Assembly: GCA_001796785.1 (NCBI GenBank)
Contig: MGNL01000164.1
Span: 1,207-10,356 of the forward strand
DNA length: 9,150 bases
DNA from: Chloroflexi bacterium RBG_16_51_16
Lineage (GTDB): Bacteria; Chloroflexota; Anaerolineae; Anaerolineales; Villigracilaceae
Direction of reading: 5' to 3'
The notes under the pieces are model-generated. The model saw nothing but the letters and a program-made list of their open reading frames with translations, was not told the origin of the DNA and ran no database searches. Positions 1-5,895 of this stretch are shown here, one piece after another. Position numbers and translations under genes: made by a program. Position 1 is the stretch's first letter. The number at the start of each line of letters is the position of its first letter.

Positions 1-312
1 GACGCCTATACCACTATACTGGTATCCATAGAACCCGATTGCTTGGACGAATCGAGCAAGGTGATCGCTCAATTCCCCGAAGTGAGCTACTTATCCAGCA
101 TCACCGGTGAATATGATGTGATGGTGGATGTCATGTGCCGCCATACACAGCACCTGAAGGATTTCCTGACCAACCGATTAGCCAAGGTCAAAGGAGTTAA
201 AGAATATCAAACCATGTTCATCCTGCATGTTTACAAAATTGCCCAGCCAGACCTGAGATTGGCTAAGAGCCTCGCACCCGCCAAGGACATTGAACCAATC
301 CAGATCCGATAA
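1..312 (+). CDS. Lrp/AsnC-family transcriptional regulator, C-terminal part (5' end outside window)
   Basis: The reading frame is open from the first base and ends at TAA 310-312, so only the last 103 residues are present. They match the effector-binding RAM (alpha-beta sandwich) domain of Lrp/AsnC regulators: a first strand (TTILVSIEP), a central ITGEYDVMVDV stretch that fits the family's 'G-x-YD' strand, a helix with LKDFLTNRLAKVKGV, and a last strand (TMFILHVYK). The N-terminal helix-turn-helix, normally about 50-60 residues, lies upstream of the window. In known family members this domain binds small molecules, often amino acids, and mediates dimer/octamer assembly. The gene sits 65 nt before an aminotransferase on the same strand, so it is a candidate local regulator of that operon; this is inference. 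A TTG at 43 is an internal codon, not a likely start. Family call is secure; ligand and target are unknown. Confidence 0.85.
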   Translation, partial: DAYTTILVSIEPDCLDESSKVIAQFPEVSYLSSITGEYDVMVDVMCRHTQHLKDFLTNRLAKVKGVKEYQTMFILHVYKIAQPDLRLAKSLAPAKDIEPIQIR

Positions 313-377
313 CAACTTAACGAAGTTTGAAGAATTAAAACTCCACTTCTCCATTATTTCAACCCCAAGAGGAAGCC

Positions 378-1712
378 ATGAAAATCAAACAAGAGGCAGC
401 TGTGTTAGACGAAACCAAAAAATTAAGTGCCCAGGAAGTCATCGATCTGAACCGGAAGTATGTGTTTTTCTCATGGTCCGTTCAAAAAGACGTTGCCCCC
501 ATCCCGATCGAAACCGGCAAGGGAATTTATTTTTGGGATAAGGCGGGGAAGCGTTACATGGATTTTTCCTCCCAACTGATGAACTTGAATATCGGCTACC
601 AAAACCCCAAGGTGATCGCTGCCATCCAGGAGCAAGCGGCAAAGCTGACCAGTGCACACCCTGGCAACGCGCATGAACCCAAAGGCACGCTGGGGAATAT
701 GATCGCTGAAGTTGCTCCGGGCAACTTGAATAAAGTCTTCTACACCCTCGGTGGTGCGGATGCCAATGAAAACGCCGTCAAAATGGCGCGCTTATATACG
801 GGTCGGAATAAGATCATCGCCCGCTATCGCTCGTATCACGGAGCAACTTACGGCGCGATCTCTTTGAGCGGCGACTACCGCCGCCCACCCGTAGAGCCGG
901 GCATCCCCGGAGTAGTGCATGTCTTCGATCCGTACTGCTACCGCTGCCCATTCGGACATACATTACAAACCTGCCACCGGGAATGCATTACATCCATTGA
1001 AGATGTGATCCAATACGAAGGCCCTCAGACCATAGCAGCCCTCATTATGGAAGGTGTTACCGGCTCCAACGGAATATTGGTCCCGCCTGACGATTATTGG
1101 CCGCGGCTGCGCGAGATCACCAAGAAGTACGGTATTTTGCTCATCGCTGACGAGGTCATGAGTGGGTTTGGCCGGACGGGTGAGTGGTTTGCCGTAAACC
1201 ACTGGGGAGTTACACCCGATATTATTACGACCGCTAAAGGCCTCACATCCGGTTATTTGCCCCTGGGGGCGGTTGTCGTTTCCGATGAAATCGCAAGGTT
1301 CTTCGAAGATAAATATTTGTACCTGGGTCTGACCTATTGTGGTCATGTAATGAGCACAGCGGCTGGAATAGCCACGATCAACGTATATAAAGAAGACCAC
1401 CTGATCGAGAACAGCAAAGCCCTGGGTAAGGTACTGGCTCGCGAGTTGGAAGCCATCAAAGGAAGACATCCGGTGGTTGGAGATGTGCGCTGTATTGGAC
1501 TGTTCTCCTGCTTTGAGATCGTGACCGACCGGCAGACCAAACAGCCCATGCCGGATGACCGGATGAACGTGGTGCGTAAAAAACTCGCGGCAGATGGGCT
1601 CTCAACCTTCATCAACCACAACCTGATCTTCGCCTGCCCGCCTCTGTGCATCAACGAGGCTGAATTGCATGAAGGGCTGAAGATCATCGAAGATGCGATA
1701 TCGATACTTTAA
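378..1712 (+). CDS. Class III (omega/beta-amino acid type) PLP-dependent aminotransferase
   Basis: This 444-residue protein has the full length and motif order of class III (fold type I) aminotransferases. Visible are the GGADANENAVK phosphate-binding segment (125-135), YHGATYGA (153-160), the LLIADEVMSGFGRTG block with Asp258 expected to contact the PLP ring nitrogen, and TTAKGLTSGY with Lys287 as the Schiff-base lysine. The family moves an amino group, usually a terminal or beta amine, to pyruvate or 2-oxoglutarate in the cytoplasm. Relatives with the CYRCPFG segment are often named taurine-pyruvate or aspartate-family aminotransferases, so the substrate cannot be read off. The MMSDH gene 22 nt downstream favours beta-alanine or 3-aminoisobutyrate as substrate, because their products are malonate and methylmalonate semialdehyde (inference). 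The ATG start is backed by a purine-rich AAGAGGAAG just upstream. Four cysteines in a C-x2-C-x8-C-x3-C pattern (187, 190, 199, 203) are notable. Family certain, substrate uncertain. Confidence 0.93.
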   Translation: MKIKQEAAVLDETKKLSAQEVIDLNRKYVFFSWSVQKDVAPIPIETGKGIYFWDKAGKRYMDFSSQLMNLNIGYQNPKVIAAIQEQAAKLTSAHPGNAHEPKGTLGNMIAEVAPGNLNKVFYTLGGADANENAVKMARLYTGRNKIIARYRSYHGATYGAISLSGDYRRPPVEPGIPGVVHVFDPYCYRCPFGHTLQTCHRECITSIEDVIQYEGPQTIAALIMEGVTGSNGILVPPDDYWPRLREITKKYGILLIADEVMSGFGRTGEWFAVNHWGVTPDIITTAKGLTSGYLPLGAVVVSDEIARFFEDKYLYLGLTYCGHVMSTAAGIATINVYKEDHLIENSKALGKVLARELEAIKGRHPVVGDVRCIGLFSCFEIVTDRQTKQPMPDDRMNVVRKKLAADGLSTFINHNLIFACPPLCINEAELHEGLKIIEDAISIL

Positions 1713-1720
1713 TCTTAAAA

Positions 1721-1726
1721 AAAGGA
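1721..1726 (+). promoter_or_regulatory. Ribosome binding site that favours a TTG start for the semialdehyde dehydrogenase
   Basis: AAAGGA lies 8 nt before an in-frame TTG at 1735 but 20 nt before the first in-frame downstream ATG at 1747. The distance therefore supports TTG as the start. Starting there also gives the N-terminus the same length as I recall for Bacillus subtilis IolA. Confidence 0.55.
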
Positions 1727-1734
1727 CGGATGAG

Positions 1735-3213
1735 TTGGATAAATCAATGAAAGCCATTAATTTTATCAACGGCAGCTGGCTGGATTCCAAAGCCACGCAG
1801 TACCTGGATGTGATGAACCCGGCAACCGGCGACGTGTTGGGTACGGTCCCACTCTCGCCAGCGGTCGAGGTAATCAAGGCAGTGGATGCCGCTTCGCAAG
1901 CTTTCCCTGACTGGCGCCGGCTCCCAGCCCAGGACAGAGCTCAATTCCTATTTAAGTATAAATATCTGCTGGAAGCCAGCCTCGACGACATTGCCCGCAC
2001 GATCACCATGGAGTGCGGCAAGACCTTCGAAGAGAGCCGGGCGGAGATGCGCCGGTTGATCGAAAACGTCGAGATCGCTTGCGGCATACCCATGATGATG
2101 CAGGGATATAACAATGAGGATATCGCTCCCGGTATCGACGAGATGATGATCCGCCAGCCGGTGGGGGTATGCGCGGCGGTCGCGCCGTTCAACTTTCCAG
2201 CGATGGTTCCTTTCTGGTTCCTGCCGTATGCGTTGGTTTGCGGGAATACCTATATCGTAAAGCCTTCTGAGCGGGTGCCATTCACGATGCAGAAGCTGTT
2301 CGCTCTGTTCGAGCAGGTTGGATTGCCCAAAGGTGTGGTCAACCTGGTAAACGGAACGAAGGAGGCGGTCGATGCCCTGCTGGACCACCCTGCGGTGCGC
2401 GCCATCAGCTTCGTCGGATCCACCCCAACGGCTCGCTATATCTACAGCCGGGCAGCTGCAGGCGGCAAGCGCGCCCAATGCCAGGGCGGGGCGAAAAACC
2501 CGATCGTGATCCTGCCGGATGCAGACATGGAGATGACCACCAGGATCGTAGCGGACAGCGCCTTCGGTTGCGCGGGTCAACGCTGCCTGGCTGCCTCCCT
2601 GGCATTCACGGTGGCTGAAGCCCGCGACAGCTTTACGGAGGCGATTAGTGACACCGCAGCAAAACGCGTTGTCGGTTATGGTTTGGAGAACGGGGTTCAG
2701 GTCGGCCCGGTTATCTCCCAACAGAGCCGGACGCGCATCGAAGAGCTGATCGCTCGCGGTGTGAGCGAAGGCGCTTACGCTCGCGTGGATGGACGCGGCA
2801 CGATGATCAAGGGTTTCGAGGATGGCAGCTTTGTCCGACCAACGATCCTGGAAAACGTTCCGGTCGCCAGCGAGGTGTTCCAGACTGAAATTTTTGGACC
2901 AGTTCTCGGAGTGATCCATCTCGACAGCGTCGAGCAGGCGATCGAGTTGATCAACAATGGACCGTATGGGAACATGGCGTGCATCTTTACCAGGGACGGC
3001 GCCGCGGCGCGCAAATTCCGATACGAAGCGGAAGTTGGGAATGTCGGCATCAATGTCGGCATTGCCGCGCCAATGGCTTTTTTCCCGTTCAGCGGCTGGA
3101 AGGACAGCTTTTTCGGCGACCTGCACGGTCAAGGGATGGATGCGATCGAGTTCTTTACCCAGAAAAAAGTGGTCGTCGAACGCTGGCCGAAAGAGTGGTC
3201 TCGCAAATTCTAG
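1735..3213 (+). CDS. mmsA: CoA-acylating methylmalonate-semialdehyde dehydrogenase (MMSDH)
   Basis: This 492-residue aldehyde dehydrogenase belongs to the MMSDH/IolA branch, which converts methylmalonate or malonate semialdehyde, NAD+ and CoA to propionyl-CoA or acetyl-CoA, CO2 and NADH. Numbered from TTG 1735, visible elements are FINGSW near the N-terminus, the NAD-binding APFNFPAMVPFW (150-161) and KPSER (176-180), ISFVGSTP (224-231), GAKNP, the nucleophile region GQRC with Cys284, EIFGPV (385-390), and the C-terminal MAFFPFSGWKDSFFG typical of MMSDH. Two arginines that bind the substrate carboxylate in this family appear as Arg107 (RRLIENVE) and Arg283 (GQRC). The usual GERC motif reads GQRC here. 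Start choice: TTG 1735 has a well-placed AAAGGA; ATG 1747 would give 488 residues. The gene follows the aminotransferase by 22 nt, which fits an amino-acid-to-acyl-CoA operon. The name iolA is equally possible, but no inositol genes are present. Confidence 0.93.
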   Translation: MDKSMKAINFINGSWLDSKATQYLDVMNPATGDVLGTVPLSPAVEVIKAVDAASQAFPDWRRLPAQDRAQFLFKYKYLLEASLDDIARTITMECGKTFEESRAEMRRLIENVEIACGIPMMMQGYNNEDIAPGIDEMMIRQPVGVCAAVAPFNFPAMVPFWFLPYALVCGNTYIVKPSERVPFTMQKLFALFEQVGLPKGVVNLVNGTKEAVDALLDHPAVRAISFVGSTPTARYIYSRAAAGGKRAQCQGGAKNPIVILPDADMEMTTRIVADSAFGCAGQRCLAASLAFTVAEARDSFTEAISDTAAKRVVGYGLENGVQVGPVISQQSRTRIEELIARGVSEGAYARVDGRGTMIKGFEDGSFVRPTILENVPVASEVFQTEIFGPVLGVIHLDSVEQAIELINNGPYGNMACIFTRDGAAARKFRYEAEVGNVGINVGIAAPMAFFPFSGWKDSFFGDLHGQGMDAIEFFTQKKVVVERWPKEWSRKF

Positions 3214-3226
3214 TACCTTAGCGATG

Positions 3227-3266
3227 GCGGCCCGGGAATTTATCTGAAATCCTGGGCCGCTTTATT
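3227..3266 (+). terminator. Rho-independent terminator after the MMSDH gene
   Basis: Thirteen nt after the MMSDH stop codon, GCGGCCC (3227-3233) pairs with GGGCCGC (3254-3260). The stem continues through one G-U pair, a GGA/TCC pairing and, past a bulged A, an A/T-rich top. It is followed directly by TTTATT (3261-3266). A GC-rich stem plus T-rich tail at the end of an operon fits a plus-strand intrinsic terminator. It separates the aminotransferase-dehydrogenase unit from the genes downstream. Confidence 0.75.
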
Positions 3267-3379
3267 ACGCCTATTAATTGGTGTGAGGCTTCCGCTGATA
3301 ACTGCAAATGTCACAATCTTCGATCCCCAACCCATCGATCCGGAAGACACTCTAAACAACGCCTCAACCAGGTGATTTG

Positions 3380-3913
3380 ATGATTGAAAAAGGCAGAACA
3401 GAAACAGCGCAAAATGCGTACCAACTCGGTTACGAGTATGAAGGCAAGTACGGCGCCTGTTCCCAATGCACATTACTGGCGATCATGGATGCACTGGACA
3501 AGCGGGATAGCAAGACATTCCAGGCTTCCTTCGGATTCGCGGGCGGCATCGCCAACTTGAGCAAAACCTGTGGATCTCTATCCGCAGGGATCATGGCGAT
3601 CAGCATGGAAAATGGCCGGGAGCTTGACAACCTCACGACCCAATCAGAAGATGACCGGCGTAAATGCATGCAAATGGTTAGGGATCTGCACAGCCGATTC
3701 ATACAGGAGTATGGGGATATTCAATGTTCCAGTGTTCACCAGAAGATATTTGGCAGGACATTTGACCAATGGGATGAAAACGAATTCCAGGAGTTCTTGC
3801 GCCTGGGAGGACACATCGACAAATGCACGTCGGTCGTTGGCAATGTCGCCCGGTGGACGGTAGAAATTATCCAGGATAATTCGCAAGATGAGCAATCAGG
3901 TCAGCCGGAATAA
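3380..3913 (+). CDS. C_GCAxxG_C_C-type cysteine-rich protein, function unknown
   Basis: This 177-residue soluble protein resembles the C_GCAxxG_C_C family (TIGR01909/PF09719), small proteins of unknown biochemical role that are common in anaerobes and often suspected to bind a metal or do redox chemistry. The family plan is visible: an N-terminal Cys pair in GACSQC (27, 30) followed by a helix, a glycine-rich FGFAGGIANLSKTCGSLSAG segment with Cys64, then Cys116 (IQCSSV) and Cys149 (DKCTSVVG). Cys96 is additional. The canonical GCAxxG core reads CGSLSAG here. There is no signal peptide or membrane segment. I chose ATG 3380 over the adjacent TTG 3377 because AGGTGA (3370-3375) is then spaced better. 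The gene lies after a terminator, so it probably has its own promoter, although I could not identify one with confidence. Family assignment is good; no function should be assumed. Confidence 0.8.
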   Translation: MIEKGRTETAQNAYQLGYEYEGKYGACSQCTLLAIMDALDKRDSKTFQASFGFAGGIANLSKTCGSLSAGIMAISMENGRELDNLTTQSEDDRRKCMQMVRDLHSRFIQEYGDIQCSSVHQKIFGRTFDQWDENEFQEFLRLGGHIDKCTSVVGNVARWTVEIIQDNSQDEQSGQPE

Positions 3914-3918
3914 CACGG

Positions 3919-4043
3919 ATGATTGAAATCACAGGCCACAGCCTGACCGTAGAAGAAGTCATGGCGGTTGCCGGACAAAAACCAAAGCGGCAGCATTTAA
4001 TGAGCAGGTCAGCGAGCGAATGCTGGCGCCAGAAGAAGTCTGA
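3919..4043 (+). pseudogene. Frameshifted N-terminal remnant of a histidine/aromatic amino acid ammonia-lyase (HAL/PAL) gene
   Basis: An ATG at 3919, 5 nt after the preceding stop, opens a frame reading MIEITGHSLTVEEVMAVA. This looks like the extreme N-terminus of HutH/PAL-type lyases (pattern 'I-x-L-T-G-x-x-L-T-x-E-E-V-x-A-V-A-R'). After GCC (3970-3972) the similarity moves to another frame, as though one base were lost. From 3975 that frame reads TKTKAAAFNEQVSERMLA, like the family's following helix ('...E-x-x-x-R-M-x-A-S/A'), and stops at TGA 4041-4043. Nothing of the remaining 450 or so residues follows, including the Ala-Ser-Gly MIO cofactor triad, so no lyase can be made. The uninterrupted first frame would give a 47-residue peptide ending at TAG 4060-4062, which I do not regard as a real gene. 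The call rests on recall of family N-termini and a short match, so it is moderate. Confidence 0.55.
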
Positions 4044-4078
4044 TACAGCTTGTACAGCATAGCAAAATAAATTGGATT

Positions 4079-4083
4079 GGAGG
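4079..4083 (+). promoter_or_regulatory. Ribosome binding site fixing the ATG 4090 start
   Basis: GGAGG stands 6 nt before ATG 4090. An in-frame TTG at 4072 would place this site inside the gene, so ATG 4090 is the better start for the Ldh_2-family protein. Confidence 0.75.
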
Positions 4084-4089
4084 AATGCC

Positions 4090-5157
4090 ATGATCGTTGT
4101 TAGTGTTCGAGAAATGACGAATGTTTACAAAGGAATAGCAAGGGCGTTGGGTGCCCTGCCAGAAGAGGCTGAGATCTTCGCCCAATGTCACGTACGGGCG
4201 GACCTGCGGGGTATGTACACCCAGGGAGCTGCCATCATTCCCTATGCAGTCGGGTTACTGGAAAGAAAATTAAACTTCTTTGGCGTCCCTTTCAAAATCC
4301 TACGCGAGGAGCCAGCGATGGTACTGGTGGATGCCGGTTATGGTGTCGGGGTTGTAGTGGGCACACGCGCTATGGAACTCGCCATGGACAAAGCGAAACA
4401 GGCTGGCACCGGTTGTGTATGGGTCCGGCATGGAGGTGACTTCAATATGTCCGCCAACCATGTCCTGCAGGCAGTCGAGCACGATATGGTCGGCATTGTA
4501 ATGCGAAATGAAAACCCTCGCGTCGCACCCTGGGGAGGACGCGATCCATTCTTTTACACCAACCCGATCGCAGTCGGAGTGCCTACGAAGAAAGAACCGC
4601 CGATCATCATCGATATGGCCGCGGGATCTTTTTCAATCGGTCAGGTGGTCATGGCAGCCAGGGATAAAAGGCCCTTGCCTTCCAAGAATCTAGTCACCCC
4701 TGAGGGCGTCTATACAGATGATGCGACCAAAATTGTGATCGATCCTTATGTGCGTGAATCACCATTTAACGGAAGCCCTGTAACTCTGGGGTACAAAGGC
4801 TTGATCTGGGCATTGATCGTCGAACTGTTTTCCGGACTTCTAGCTGGTACAAACACTTCCAATAAAAATGACTACAAGCCGACCCCCGATCGACCATGGG
4901 ATGAAGGCTGTTTCTTTATGGCTATCGATGTCTCGAAGCTCCGACCGATTGCCGAGTTCAAAGCTGCTACCGATGATTTTGCCCGCGCCCTGCGGGCGGT
5001 CAGACCGGCGGAAGGTTTCGATGGAATCATCGTTCCTGGCGAAGTCGAGGCCCACAACGAGGCGAAGCGCAAAAAGGAAGGCATTCCGGTCCGTGATGAA
5101 GACTGGCAGTTGGTGCTCAATACCGCCACACGCTTGGGCGTAAAGCTGGTGTCTTAA
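4090..5157 (+). CDS. Divergent Ldh_2-family (malate/L-lactate dehydrogenase-like) oxidoreductase
   Basis: This 355-residue protein has the length and fold landmarks of the Ldh_2 family (PF02615). The family covers NAD(P)-dependent malate, L-lactate, sulfolactate and ureidoglycolate dehydrogenases and some cyclic-imine reductases, which interconvert 2-hydroxy (or 2-amino) and 2-oxo acids. Family signatures visible are RADLRGM (36-42), VDAGYGVG (80-87), TRAMELAMDKA (92-102), VAPWGGRDPF (145-154), TNPIAVGVP (157-165), IIDMA (173-177) and LGYKGLIWALIVELFSG (233-249). Several usually invariant positions differ. The 'D-S-H-G' catalytic motif reads YTQG (Gln45 for His), 'S-N-H-F-G' reads GGDFN (Asp117 for His), and the 'G-K' after the DMA strand reads GQ (Gln185). 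The enzyme may therefore act on an unusual substrate or be non-catalytic. No signal peptide is seen. It is convergent with livF, with 31 nt between the two stop codons. Family secure, reaction unknown. Confidence 0.85.
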   Translation: MIVVSVREMTNVYKGIARALGALPEEAEIFAQCHVRADLRGMYTQGAAIIPYAVGLLERKLNFFGVPFKILREEPAMVLVDAGYGVGVVVGTRAMELAMDKAKQAGTGCVWVRHGGDFNMSANHVLQAVEHDMVGIVMRNENPRVAPWGGRDPFFYTNPIAVGVPTKKEPPIIIDMAAGSFSIGQVVMAARDKRPLPSKNLVTPEGVYTDDATKIVIDPYVRESPFNGSPVTLGYKGLIWALIVELFSGLLAGTNTSNKNDYKPTPDRPWDEGCFFMAIDVSKLRPIAEFKAATDDFARALRAVRPAEGFDGIIVPGEVEAHNEAKRKKEGIPVRDEDWQLVLNTATRLGVKLVS

Positions 5158-5188
5158 TCTGGATGGTACGACGGACTATAAAGGGGGT

Positions 5189-5893
5189 TTATCCGCCTAA
5201 ATAAGCTTTTTTAACCTGATCATTAGCGAGCAGCCGGGATGCTGTATCGCCCATGACAATATTCCCCGTCTCAAGCACATAAGCCCGGTTGGCTACCTTT
5301 AGCGCCTGATAGGCATTTTGCTCGACCAGTAGAATGGGAATACCTGAGCTCTGGATCTGCATGATGACACGATAGACATCCGTAACGAGGACGGGGGCAA
5401 GACCCAGCGACGGCTCATCGAGCAATAGCAATTTTGGATTGCCCATCAACGCCCGCCCGATCGCAAGCATCTGTTGCTCTCCACCGCTGAGAGTACCCCC
5501 CGTCTGCGCATCCCGTTCTTGCAGGCGCGGGAACAGCTTATGAACCCGCTCCAAATTCTTGTCGAACGTTTTCCAGTTCTCAGGAAGGATCGCGCCCATT
5601 TCAAGATTTTCCCGCACGGTCAAATTGGAAAAAATGCGCCGTCCCTCCGGCACCTGGCTGATACCCAATCCAACAATTTTGTTCGGATCCGTCTTGTGCA
5701 AAGGAATATCATTATTAATTATTGTTCCGCTTTTCGGGCGCAGTAACCCCGAAATCGTGTTCAGGAGTGTACTCTTGCCGGCCCCATTACTTCCGATGAT
5801 CGCCACGATCTCACCCTCTCCAACCTCGAGGGAAATTCCATGCAGTGCCTCGATGGCACCATAAGAGACAACCAGATCTGTGATCTTAAGCAT
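5189..5893 (-). CDS. livF: Branched-chain amino acid ABC transporter ATP-binding protein LivF
   Basis: This 234-residue ATPase is the second nucleotide-binding subunit of a Liv (HAAT) importer, acting on the cytoplasmic face of the membrane. Visible motifs are Walker A GSNGAGKST (34-42), Q-loop Gln80, signature LSGGEQQ (135-141), Walker B LLLLDE with Glu160, and LLVEQNA, where Gln192 takes the place of the switch histidine as is usual in LivF. VPEGRRIFSNLTVRENLEMG and the C-terminal AYLGG are also LivF hallmarks and help tell it from LivG. It is the last gene of the leftward operon and starts 2 nt after the livG stop, suggesting translational coupling. Its stop faces the Ldh_2-family gene stop, with no clear intrinsic terminator between them. 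Confidence 0.95.
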   Translation of the reverse strand: MLKITDLVVSYGAIEALHGISLEVGEGEIVAIIGSNGAGKSTLLNTISGLLRPKSGTIINNDIPLHKTDPNKIVGLGISQVPEGRRIFSNLTVRENLEMGAILPENWKTFDKNLERVHKLFPRLQERDAQTGGTLSGGEQQMLAIGRALMGNPKLLLLDEPSLGLAPVLVTDVYRVIMQIQSSGIPILLVEQNAYQALKVANRAYVLETGNIVMGDTASRLLANDQVKKAYLGG

Positions 5894-5895
5894 AT

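Noticed and set aside
313..377. Promoter-like TTGAAG in the gap before the aminotransferase
   Set aside because: No -10 box at proper spacing is convincing, so a separate promoter cannot be supported; the operon may start upstream with the regulator.
963..1469. 168-codon minus-strand open frame within the aminotransferase gene
   Set aside because: It is antisense to conserved catalytic motifs, has no family resemblance and no ribosome binding site of note.
1948..3132. Long 394-codon open frame on the minus strand inside the MMSDH gene
   Set aside because: It lies wholly antisense to a clearly conserved dehydrogenase, shows no recognisable motif, and is a normal by-product of GC-rich codon positions.
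5158..5214. Possible bidirectional terminator between the convergent Ldh_2-family and livF stops
   Set aside because: Only a 5-bp ATAAA/TTTAT pairing around GGGGG and a T-run inside livF are visible; no stable GC-rich stem supports a call.
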